In this document: piece after piece, positions 49,601-62,830 of the stretch
How the letters are laid out: each line of letters opens with the position of its first letter
How positions within the stretch are numbered: the first letter of the stretch is position 1
NCBI GenBank assembly: GCA_029783825.1
Contig: JAREIK010016213.1
Coordinates: 41,001-105,000 of the forward strand
Reading direction: 5' to 3'
Source of the DNA: Sapria himalayana
Lineage: Eukaryota; Streptophyta; Magnoliopsida; Malpighiales; Rafflesiaceae
DNA length: 64,000 nt
Notes under the pieces: generated by a model
Databases searched by the model: none
What the model was told of the DNA's origin: nothing
The model's input: the letters and a program-made list of their open reading frames with translations, nothing else
Made by a program: the position numbers and the translations under genes

Positions 49601-52118
49601 GCTAGATAGATAGACAGGTAGACAGCTAGATAGCTAGACAAGTAGACATGTAGATAGTAAGATCTATAGACAGGTAGATAAGTAATAGGTAGATAGATAG
49701 ACAGATGAAAATATTGATATCTAGACATATAGATAGACAAATAGATAGATATACAGATAGACTGATAGAAAGATAAACAGATAGACATATAGATAGAAAT
49801 ATAGATAGAAAGACAAATTAATAGGCAAGAGGATAGATAGATAATAGATATATAGACAAATAGAATGATAGAATGATTCATATATAGATAGATAGTTAGA
49901 TAGATATATTTATTGATAGATATAAATGTAGATAGATAGATATATAGACAGATAGACATATAGAATATAGAAAGTTGGAAAGATAGATAGATATATAGAC
50001 ATATGGACAGATAGTGATATAGAGAGATTGACAGATAAAATATATACAAATTGATAGATAGATAGATAGATAAACAGATTAATATGTAGATAGATAGTTA
50101 GATTGAAAAACAAGCAGATAGATAGATAAACACATAGACAACCAGATAGATAGATAGTCAAATAGATAGATAGATACATTGATAGAGAGTAAATAAATAA
50201 ATCGAGAAATAGATATAAAGACAGATAGATAGATAAATAGACAAATAGAAAGAATAAAGATAGATAGATAGATATCGAGATTCATAGGTAGATAAATAGA
50301 TAGATAGTTAACTATTAGATAGATATATAGATAGACACATAAGAAGATAGATAGATAGATAGACAAATAGACATATAGATTGATTGCCATATAGAAGATA
50401 TACAATAGAAATATAAATAGATTGATAGATTGACAGATAGATAGTAGATGATAGATAGATGATTGATTGACAAATAGATAGATAGATGACAGATAAGATA
50501 GATATAATCAATAGATAGATAGACATATAGATAGATATACACAGATAACAGATAGACAGATATATAGGTATACAGTTAGAAAGATAGACAGGTAGATAGG
50601 TAGACAGGCAGATAGGTAGACAAGAAGATAGGTCAACACTTCGAAAAAAAGATATGTAGACAGGTAGATAGGTAGACAGGTAGATAGCTAGACAAGTAGA
50701 CAAGTAGAGAGGTAGAAAGGTAGATAGGTATACATGTAATTGACTGATAGATAGAAAGAAGATAACAAATTGACAAATTGATAGTTAGACTAAAAGACAG
50801 ATGGGTAGATTGATTGAAAGAAAGATAGGCATAGACATAGATATATAGATAATTAGGCATGTAGATAGATAGTTAAATAAATAGAATAGATCGATAGATA
50901 GAATGATAGACAGATGCTTAAATAAACATATAAATTAGATAGACAGATAGATAGATATATAGATTAATAGATAGAAATATAGATTTAAAGATAGACATAT
51001 ACACAGAAAGATAAATTGATAGATAGATAGATAGACACAAACATATATATTAATATATAAATAGATAGGCAGATAGATAGAGAGATATATAGATAGATAA
51101 ATTGAATGATTGATAGGTAGATAGACATAAATATAGACATATAGATATACACAAAGATAGACAAATAGATAACCATATAGATAGAAAGACAGAAAGAAGA
51201 TATATAATTGATAGAAAAATAGATAGAAAGACAAACAGATAGATAGACAGATAGAAAGATAGATTAGATAGATTGATTGACAGATAGATAGACATATAAA
51301 TAGATAGATAAATAGATATATAGAAAGTGAGATAGATAGATAGATAGATTAAAAATAGATAAAAGATAGATAGATATATGATAGATTGATAGATAGACAT
51401 ATTGATAGATAGATGGATAGACAGATAGATAAAGAGATATATAGATAGATAGATAGACAGATAGATAGTTATATAGACAAAAAGATACACAGATAGATAG
51501 ATACATAGATAGATAGATAGACAGATCATTTAGATTGATATATAGCTAGATAGATTGATAGATAGATTAATATATAGACATATAGATAGATTTATAAATA
51601 GATAGATAGATAAATAGAGAGACAGAAAGATAGACAGAAAGTTAGATAGATAAATTAATAGATAGATAGACATATAGATAGATAGATTGATTGATTGATA
51701 AATAGATAGATAGATAAATAGAGAGATAGAAAGATAGACAGAAAGATAGACAGAAAGTTAGATAGATAGATAGAAAGTTAGATAGATTTACTAACAAATA
51801 TAGAGATAGACAAGTAGAGAGAAAGATAGATAGACAGACAGATAGATAGACAGATAGATAGAATGACATATAGAAAGACAGATAGATAGACAAATTAATA
51901 GACAGGTAGATATACAAATAGATAGAAAGATAGATAGAAAAATAGATAGACATAAATATAGATAAAGAGATATATAGATAGATAGATAGAATGATATAGA
52001 GATTGATAGGCAATTTGATAGATAGATTGATAGCCAGATATATAAACAAATTGATAGACATATCGAAAGACATAGATACACATATAGATATACAGATAGA
52101 TAGAGAAATAGATAAATA
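49601..52118 (+). repeat. GATA/GACA array up to the strand switch
   Basis: Continuation of the GATA satellite on the same strand as 42770-47941. The first part is rich in GGTA and CAAG variants (GTAGATAGGTAGACAGG near 50590 and 50670). It ends at the abrupt strand change at about 52120. Confidence 0.95.
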
Positions 52119-52937
52119 TATGTCTATTTGTCTATATGTCTATCTATCTATCTATCTATTTATCTATCTATATTATATATCTTTCAATCTATCTATCTAT
52201 TTATCTATCTATCTATTTGTCTGTTGTCTATCTATCTATCTATCTATTTCCCCGTCTAAATATTTATCTGTCTGTCTATCTATCTATATGTCTATCTATC
52301 TATCTTTCTATCTGTGAATCTATTTATTTCTGTATATGTCTATCTATCAATTTGTCTATCTATTTGTTAAACTATCTATGTATCCATCCATCATCATCCA
52401 TCTATCTATCTATATATTTATATATCTATTTGTCTTATAATCTTTATGTCTATTTGATTATCTAAATATCTATATATCTATCTTTCTATCTATATATTTA
52501 TCTATATATCTAACGTTCTATTTGTTTATATGTCTATCTATCTATGTACATATTTGGCTATATATCAATCTGTCAATCTATGATCTAACTATCTATTTAT
52601 TTTTTATCTACCTAATTCTCTAACTAACTAACAATCTATATGTATATCTTTCTATCTGTCTATTTATCTACCTATCTAACTATTTAACAAACTTTTTTGA
52701 CTAACTGTCTATTAGAATATCTTTATATCTATCTATATTTTGTCTATCTAAATTTCTTTCTATTTGTGTGTGTGTGTGTGTGTGTATATTAGTCTATCTA
52801 TCTAAGTGTCTATTTATCTATCTCTATTTCAATCTATTTCTTTATATCTCTTTTGTACTTTTTGTCTATCTATATATTTGTCTATATGTCTAACTATCTA
52901 TCTATCTATCTATATATATACATATATATATATATAT
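52119..52937 (-). repeat. TATC array (inverted GATA), first part after the switch
   Basis: From 52121 the plus strand reads TGTCTATTTGTCTATATG and then TATC repeats, so the satellite is inverted relative to everything to its left. The change occurs within a few bases with no intervening element. It contains a (GT)n tract at about 52767-52785. Plus-strand open frames are artefacts. Confidence 0.96.
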
Positions 52938-53450
52938 GCTTTATATATAATTTGTTTTTGATAATCTATTTGTATAACCAAATATTTCTGTTTTAATATT
53001 TTCATGTAAGTGCAGGAAAGGAAATATTAAGAGGCTGGGGATGCATGCAGTAGCACAATAATGGTGGATGTAGCTAGTTTTATCGGATTGGACCGAAAGT
53101 TTTTATTATAAATGTTTTTGTATTTATATTTTGGGTTGCTATTTTTTGGATCTGGAACTATTCATCATCTTCTCTTTCTCTCTCTCTGTGCAATTTATCG
53201 TGATTGTCTCTATGCTGCACATACTGTAAGATAATTTTAGTTTAATCTATAATGCATAAGTATTTTCTGGTGGTTGTAGCTAGTCATACTGAGCGACTAG
53301 CGAACCACATTATTTCTAGTTTTGTGTGATTTCATTTCTTTGATTCTACCGTGTTGGATTGTGGATTGGATATATATTATTCTGGAATGTTATTGTTTTG
53401 TTGTCTTCTGTATCTTAAAATCATAACTATGGGAGTGCAATTTCCCAACA
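52938..53450 (+). repeat. Spacer B: second copy of the non-satellite segment
   Basis: Inverted relative to spacer A (267-798). Shared order: TTTGTATAACCAAATATTTC, TTAATATTTTCATGTAAGTG, CAGGAAAGGAAATATTAAG, AGGCTGGGGATGCA, then ATACTGTAAGATAATTTTAG, CTAGTCATACTGAGCGACTAG and GGGAGTGCAATTTCCCAACA. It is flanked on both sides by TATC satellite, as spacer A is by GATA. There is no open frame of note: a 74-codon frame begins inside (53351) but runs on into satellite. It may be part of the ancestral array unit or an old insertion. Confidence 0.72.
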
Positions 53451-53738
53451 ATATATATATATATATATATCTATCTATCTATCTATTTATATCTATCTAT
53501 CTTTCTATTTTTTTATATGTCTATATGTATATCTATCAATCAAACAATCTATCTATCTATCTATTGATCTATTAATTAGTTGTCAATCAATCAATCAATC
53601 TATCTATCTATTTAACTATCTTTCTATCTTTCTATTTGTCTATCTATCTATATTCCTATCTATTTGAATATCTTTCTATCTAACTATATGCCAATCTGTC
53701 TTTTTGCCTATCTATCAATCATCTTTCAATATATCTAC

Positions 53739-53795
<57 letters not shown>

Positions 53796-56700
53796 TATAT
53801 ATCTATCTATCAATCTATTTAATAGTCTATCTATCTATTTATCTTTGTGTCTATCTATCAAATTATTTAACTGCCTATTAGTCGATCTATTATTCTAATT
53901 GTATATCTGTCTATATATCTATTTATTAATGTATCTGTGTGTATATCTATCTATATTTCTCTTTGTCTAGCTCTCTATTTTTCAGTATTTTTCTATCTAT
54001 CCATCTATCTATCTCTCTATCTGTCTATTTATCTATCTAATTGTTTATCTATATTTCTATCTTTGAATCTATCTATTTATCTGCCTGTCTACCTATCTAT
54101 ATTTTTGCTTATCTATCTATCTATTTATATAACTATCAATTTAATTATCTATCTATCTGTCTGTATATATATCTGTCTGTCTATATTTCTATCTTACTAT
54201 ATGTCTATATATATATATATATATATATCTATCTATTTGACTATTTATCTATTTATCTATTTGACTATCTATCTATTTGTCCATCTGTCTATATGTCTAT
54301 CTATATATCTATCTATTTGTTTATGTCTATTTTTCAATATATCTATCTATGTATCTATCTTTCTTTATATATGTCTATCTATCTTACTATCTAACTATCT
54401 TTCTATATATCAGTCTATCAGTATATCTGTTAATTAATCAATCAATCAATCTATATATCTATCTATTTATCTTTTTATATACCTACATGTCTTACTATCT
54501 TTTTGTAACAATTTATCTGTCTAACTATCTAACCATCTATCAGTCTATAAATCTATCAGTTTATAATTATATCTATCTATTTTCTTATCTATCTTTCTTT
54601 CAATTTTCTATTTGTCTATATATCTAACTATTTATCAATTTATTTGTCTATATGTATATTTCTTTGTCTATCTTCCTATCTATCTATGATTCTATATGTC
54701 TATTTGTCTATCTATCTTTGTGTCTATTTTTTGTATGTCTAGCTCTATATCAATCTATGTGTCAATCTATCTATCGATAAATCTATCTATCTCACTCTTT
54801 ATCTTTCTTTCTGTCTATCAATCTATTTGTCTAACTATCGATCTATCTATCTATCAATCTAAATAACCTTCAATCTATCAATCTATCTATTTGTTAATCT
54901 ATCAATTGTCTATCTATATATCTATCCATTTATCTATTTCTATCTATCAATTTATTTGTTATCTGTCTTTCAATATATTTGTCTATCTATCTAAGTGTCT
55001 ATTTATCTATATTCTAGTTTCTATCTATTTGTCTTTTTGTAATTTTGTCTATTCATCTATCTGTAAATCTATCTAATCTATCGATCATTCAATATATCTA
55101 TCTATCATTCTTTCTAACAATCTATCTATATATCTTGTCTAAAAATAAATAAATAAATCAATCTATCTATATATATTATATATATAATATATATATATTA
55201 CTAATCTATCTATTTGTCTATTTGTATATATGTCTATCTGTATATCTATCTATCTGTCTATCGTCTATTTGTATATTTGTCTATCTATCTAATATATCTA
55301 TCTCTCTCCTCTCTCTATCTATCTATTTATATATCAATCAATCTACTTTTCTCTCTCTCTCTCTATCTTTCTATCTCTCTTTGTATCTATCTATTTATCT
55401 ATCTGTCTATCTATCTAACAAAATTTGTCTAGTTGTCTATCTATCTATGTATCTTTCTATATGTTTATCTATTTATCTAACATTTTATTTATCTATCTAT
55501 ATGTCCATATTTCTATGTTTCTATCTATCAATCTCTTTAAATGTCTGTTATGTTTTTTTGTCTTTGAGACTATCAGTCAATCTGTGTATATGTCTATCTA
55601 TATCTATCTATCTATCCATCATTTAACTATCTGCTTATCTATCTATTTGCTTATTTGTATATCTATCAATCTATATATCTTTCTTTTTATTTATTATCTA
55701 TCTATCTATATATTATTATATCTGTATATTTATATCAGTATATCTTTCTATATGAGTATTTGTCTATCTTTCTATTTGTCTATCTATTTATCTATGTATT
55801 TTTCTATCTATATTATCTATCTGTTTGTCTATCTGTATATCTATCTATCTATATAGTCTATCTATTTATCAGCATATCTACCTATCTATATATATCTGTG
55901 TATTTGTCTATCTAATTATAAATCTCTCTTTCTATTTGTCTTTCTATCTAGCTTTCTATTTGTTGATCTGTCTATCTGTCTATCTGTCATTCTATCTAAC
56001 TAACTATCTGCCTATCTATTTTTCTATCTATCTATCTATCAATCTATCTTGTCTATTTATCTATCTATATATCTATCTATTTTTTTGTATATATATAAAT
56101 TATCTATCTATTTATCTTCTATGGCTATATTGTTATCAGTCTATCGATCTAAATGCTATCTCACTATCTATCTATATGTCTATCTATATATTATCTATTA
56201 TCTATCTATCTATTTAATAATCTATCTATCTATTTATTTATCTATCTGTATATTAGCTATTTATGTATATATCTAAATGTCAATCTATCTATATATCAAT
56301 TTATTAGTCTATATAATTATATATCTATTATCTGTCTGTCTGTCTTTCTATTCATTTAATTTTCTATATGTCCATATATTAATCAATGTATCTGTCTATA
56401 TATCTATCTGTCTATTTGGTTAACTATCTATCTATTTATATATCTATCTATCTATCTATTTGTCTAAGTGTATATCTATATATATGTTTAATTGACTATC
56501 TGTATATCTGTCTATCTATCAATCTATCTCTTTAACTATCTAATTGTCTTTCTATCTATCAGGCTATCTTTCTATCTGTCTAATTGTTAATCTTTTTATC
56601 TATGTATCAATTTATATATTTATATACTTATCTTTCTATCTATCTATTTGTCTATTTATCTATCTCTCTATCTAACAAACAATCTATCTATCTATCTAAC

Positions 56701-59700
56701 TAACTATATATTGTCTATATGTCTATCTGATCTATCTACCAACTTGCTTATCTATCTATTTCTCTATCTCTTTATCTAACTATCTATCTATATTTATATG
56801 TCTATATGTATATCTGTATATCTGACTATATGCCTATCTTCATATCTATTGATCTGTCAATCTAACGTATCCGTATATCTATCTATCTATTTATTTATCT
56901 ATCTATCTATCTGTCTCTCTATCTGTCTATATATATATATATATATCTATCTATCTATCTACTTATCTTTCAATCTGCTTATCTATCTATTTGTCTATCA
57001 ATCTATTTTACTATTTGTCTATCTGTCTATCAATCTACTGACTAATTTATATTTCTATGTATCTATATATTTATCTATCTGTCTACTTTTCTATCTCTCT
57101 CTTTATCTATCTACCTATATATCTGTCTATCTATATATTTTTTTATCTATCTATCTATATCTCTGTATATCTATCTATCTGTCTATTTGTATATATTACT
57201 ATCTATCTATTTGTCTATCTGTTTATCTATCAGTCTATTTGTCTGTATATCTATATTTATATCTTTTGATCTATCTATTTGTTTATCTATATATCTATCT
57301 ATCTTTCTATATGCCTATATGTCATTCTACATATATGTCTATTTTTCTATCTATATATCTGTATCTCTTTGTATCTTTCTATCTCTCTATGTCTATGTGT
57401 CTATGTGTTTATGTGTATATGTGTTTCTGTGTCTATGTGGCTATATCTTTAAAATTTCTATGTATCTATTTTCTTATCTCTATATTTATCTGTTTATCTA
57501 TCTTTCTATCTACCTATGTATTTATCTACCATTCTATCTATCTGTCTATCTATTGATTTATCTATCTGACTATATGTCTTTCTATCTAATTGTTTATCTA
57601 TATATCTATGTATCACTCTATATATTTATCTATCTATGTATCTATCAATCTATCTATCGATTTATCTATCTGTCAATCTATCTTTTTGTTAATCAATCAA
57701 CCTATCTATTTATTGGTCGATCTACCTATTTATCTATTTTTCTTTTTGTCTATTTGTCTATGTGTTTATCAATCTATCTGTCTATTTATTTATCTATCAA
57801 GTTTACAAATGTCTATTTGTTTATATCTTCTATCTATCTATATGTTTGTTACTATTCTATCTATATGTCTATCTATATATCTATAGATATATCTATTGAT
57901 ATATCTATCTATCTTTTTATCTATCTGTCTATCTATCTATTTCTCTATCTATCTATCTATCTATTGTCTATCAATTTAGATATCTCTTGTCTATCTATCT
58001 CTCGTCTCTTTCTCTTTTTAATTTTTTAATTTATATGTATATTATATATATATATTTATTATCTATCTATATCTCTATCTATCAATCTATCTTTTTGATT
58101 ATCTATCTATTTGTCTATCTTATATCTATCATTTATCTAATTATCTATCTGCTATTTATATATTTGAATATCTATATAAGTGTCTATTTATCTATCGATA
58201 TTTTTGTCTTTTTGTGTTTTTGGTTATTTGTCTACTCATCTATTTCTATATTTGTATATCTATCTAATAATATATATATATATATATATCTATATATCTA
58301 TCTAATAGTCTATCTATTTATGTGTTTATCTATCTAACTATCTTTCTATCTATCCATCTATTTATGTTTTTATCTATTTATCTCTCTATCTATGTATCTT
58401 TCTATTTGTATCAGTATATCTTTATATTTAAGTATCTATCTATCTTTCTATTTTTCTATCTATTTATCTATGTTTTTATCTATCTTTCAATCTATATATA
58501 TATATATATATATCTGGCTATATTTCTATCTATCTATCTGTCTGTCTATTTATCTATGTATATATATGTCTGTTTATTTGTATATCTATCTTTCTTTCTT
58601 TATGGTTATATTGGTATCAATCAATCAATCTACATGATTATCTAGGTATGTGTCTATCTATCTGTCTGTCTATGTAACTATCTATTTGTCTATATGTTTA
58701 TATATCTATATATTTATTTATCTGTATATTAGCTATCTATTGTGTGTGTGTGTGTTGTGTGTATATATATATATATCTATATATCAATTTATCTGTCTAT
58801 ATAATTATATGTCTATTTATCTATCTATATCACTATTTATATATCTATCACTCTATCTTGTTATATAAATGATTATAAGTCAATCTATCTTATTTGTTAT
58901 TGTTTAAACTATCTATCTATCAATTTGTCTAATTGTCTATCTTCTAATCTATCTATCTATTTATTTATCTAACTATCTATCTATTTATTTGTCTATTACT
59001 AAATCTATAAATATCTATCTATCTATATATCTATGTAGCTATCAATCTATCTTCCTATCTCTCAAACTATTTGTCTATCTATCTATTGATATATTTGTCA
59101 ATATATCTATCTCTCAAATTGTCTATAAGTCTGTCTATGTATCTATCTATTTGTCTATCTATCTATCTGTCTATCTATCTGTATATCTATCTGTTTGTCT
59201 ATTTTTTTATTTGTCTATTTGTCGAATTATTTATAAGTCTATATATTAATATATCTATCTGTCTGTCTGTCTAATTGCTTAACTATCTATCTAGCTATTT
59301 GTCTAAATGTGTATCTATATATATGTTTAAATCCCTATCTATATTTCTTTCAATCTATCAATCGATCTTTTAACTATCTGATTGACTTTCTATCTATCAG
59401 GATATCTTCTATCTATCTAATTGTTAATCTTTCTCTATGTATCTATTAATCATCTGTCTATCTATATACCTATCTTTCTATCTATATATTTGTCTAGCTA
59501 TCTATCTATCTATTTATCTATTCTATTTATCTATCTAACTAATTATCTATCTATCTATATGTCTATCTATCTATCTACCTTACTAGCTTATCTATCTATC
59601 ATATCTACCTATCTGCTTATCTATCTATCTAGCTATTTTTCTTCTTCTTTATTTCTATCAGACAATGTATATCTATCTATATGTCTATTTGTATATCTAA

Positions 59701-62700
59701 CTATCTGGCTAACTTCATATTTATCGATCTAACTATCTAACTATCCATATATTGTCTATCTATCTTTCTATCTATCTAATCTAGTCTATCTTTCTACCTA
59801 TCTCTTTATGTATCTATATATCTATCTATCTATCTAACCTATCTTCTATCTACTTATCTATCAATTTGTTTATCAACCTATATGACTATTTGTCTATCTG
59901 TCTATCTATCCGACTTTTTATCTTTCTATGTATCTATCTATTTGTCCTCTATCTACATGTCAATCTATCTTTTTATCTATCTATCTACCTATAAATCTGC
60001 CTATCTATAAATTTTCAATCTATCTAAATATATATATCTGTCTATTTATCTATATGTCTATCTGTATTCTTGCTATCTATCTATTTGTCTATCTATCAGT
60101 CTATTTGTCTGTATATCTATATTTCTATCTTTTGATCGATCTATTTGGTTATCCATATAGCTATCTAACTCTTATATGCCTATATGTCTTTCTACATATA
60201 TGCCTTTTTGTTTAAATATCAGTCTGTATCTTTTTGTATCTAGCTATCTATCTTAATGTGTATATATGTATATGTATCACTGTGTCGATGTCTCTATCTT
60301 TATCTGTATCTATCTCCATATATATATATATATATATATATATCTGTCTATGTATATTTCTATCTACCTATCTATCTAACGATCTAACCTATCTATCTAT
60401 TTGTCTATCTGTGTATATATTTATATTTATATTTATCTTTTTATCTAATTGTCTATATGTATACCTATTTATTAGTATATTAGTCTATCTGTTTATTTGT
60501 CTATCTATTTTTATATCTTTTTATATATCTATCTATCTATCTACCAATTTGTCTATCTATCTATCTTTATTTTTGTTTTTCTATCTATCTCTCTATTCAT
60601 ATATTAGACTATCAGTCTTTCTATCTATTTGCCTTTATGTATAGATGTCAATCTATCTATTTGAGTATGTGTATGTCTATCTATTTGTTTTTCATTCTAT
60701 TTGTCTATCTATCTCTATCTATCTCTCTCTCTATCTATCTTTTAGAATATCATCTGTTTATCTGTCTACCCGTCTATCTCTATATCTATCTATCTATCTA
60801 TCAATTTGTCTATTTGTCTATTCTATTATTTCTATCTATCTATCTATCTATCTAAATGTCTATCAGACAATTTATCGATAAGTCTATCTATATATCTATC
60901 AATATATCTATCAATATATCTTTCTATCTTTCTAAATATCTATGTTTCTATGTATCTGTCTCTATTTCTATTTTTCAATTTATATATTTGTTTATTTGTT
61001 TATCTATCTATCTATCTACCAATCTATTTATCTATATATCTGTAAATTTTTCAATCTATCTATATGTTTATCTATCTATCTATTTATATAGTTTTTGATG
61101 ATTTTTCTATCTACCTACCTATCTATCTATATGTCTATCTGTTTATTTGTCTTTCTTTGAATCTATCTATCTGTCTATCTTTCTATCTACCTATTTATTT
61201 ATCTACCTTTATATCTATCTATATATCAATTGATTTGTCTATCTGACTATCTTCTATCTATCTATATATCTATGTATCTCTCTATATATTTGTCTATCTA
61301 TTTATCTATCAATTTATTTATCTGTATATCTATCTTTTTGTCAATCAATCAACCTATCTATCTATTTGTCTATCTACCTATTTATCTATGTATCTATTTG
61401 TCTATTTGTCTATTTTTTCTATCTATCAATCTAACTGTGTATTATTTATCTATCTAACTTAATAAATGTCTATTTGCATTATCTATTTATCTTTCTGTAT
61501 CTATCTATTTATTCTTAATCTATCTACCTATTTATTATCTATCTTTATATACATCTATTTGTCTGTCTATCTGTCTATCTATTATTTCTTAATCTATCAA
61601 TCTAGTTATCTGTCTATCTTTATATACATCTATTTGTCTATCTATTTGTCTATATGTCTATATGTATATATCTTTATCTATTCGATCTGTCATCTTGCCT
61701 ATCTATATATCTATCTATCTCTATCTCTTTCTATTTATCTATTATCTGTCTATATATCTATATATAGATCGATATATATGTCTATCTATCAATCTATCTT
61801 TTTGTTAATCTATTTCTTTGTCTATCAATATTTCTATCAATTTATCTATATATCGATCTATATATTTGTCTATCTGTCTAACTAGTTTATTTATCTATAT
61901 ATATTTCTGTCTATTTGTCTTATTCTATTTTTGTCTATCCATCTACTTGTTTATCTATTTATTTATCTATCAATTAATCTATCTATCTATCAATATATTT
62001 GTCTAATAGTCTATCTATCTAAGTGTCAATTTATCTATCTATATATCTACATGTCTTTCTATTTATCTATCTATCTGTCTATCTATTTATTTATTATTTG
62101 TCTATCTGTCTATCTATCTATATTCCTATTTGTATATCTTTCTATTTGGCTACCTATCTATCTAACTATTTGTATATCTATAAATTTATTTATATGTCTT
62201 TCTGTCTATCTATCTATATATTTGTCTTTCTATCTATCTATCTATTTGGCTATCTTGCTAACAATCTATCTATCTATATGTATACCTCTTTATCGCCCTA
62301 AGTGTATATCTATCTATCTATCTATCTGTCTATTTGTCTATTTATCTTTCTCATTATTTTCTATCTATCTATATATCTTTTATATCTGTTTCTATATATC
62401 TATCTAACTATATATTTGTCTATCTATCAATCTGCTATATATCTATCTGTTTATCTATCTATTTGTCTTTGTTTCTATCTATCTATCTATCAATTTATTT
62501 AGTCTAAATGATTATATTTCGATCTAATTTTGTAACTATCTTCCTATCTATTTTCAATATGTTTAATTATCTATCTTTAGATCTATCTATCTATTTAATT
62601 ATCTAAACTATCATTCTAACTATTAGTCTATCAAGTAAATCTCTCTATATTTCAATCTATCTATAAATCTAGGTATCTATTTATCTATCTCTCTATCTCT

Positions 62701-62830
62701 TTATCTATTGTCTATCTATCTATCTGTATATTTGTCTATCAATCTCTCTATCTTTCTATCTTTTAGTCTATCAGTCTATTTATCTAGCTGTCTATCTATC
62801 AATTTTCTATCTATTTATCTATCTCTAAAA
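53451..62830 (-). repeat. Main right TATC array (9.4 kb)
   Basis: The longest satellite block. Higher-order repeats are visible: CAGTCTATTTGTCTGTATAT at 57231 and 60097; TCAGTATATCTTT at 55735 and 58411; CTGTATATTAGCTAT at 56246 and 58722; TAATTGTTAATCTTT at 56581 and 59419. Offsets are 2.5-2.9 kb. A stretch near 57565-57825 recurs near 61230-61480. There are (TA)n and (GT)n runs at several points. Plus-strand open frames up to about 280 codons encode only Tyr-Leu-Ser-Ile variants. Confidence 0.96.
53757..53794. repeat. (GT)n microsatellite within TATC array
   Basis: About 38 bp of pure GT following (TA)n. Shorter GT runs occur at 52767-52785 and 58740-58756. Confidence 0.95.

Noticed and set aside
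42770..52118. Minus-strand open frames in the middle arrays
   Set aside because: Same Tyr-Leu-Ser-Ile artefact; no domain, no codon structure, overlapping in several frames at once.
52121..62830. Plus-strand open frames up to about 280 codons
   Set aside because: Same artefact on the opposite strand after the satellite inversion.
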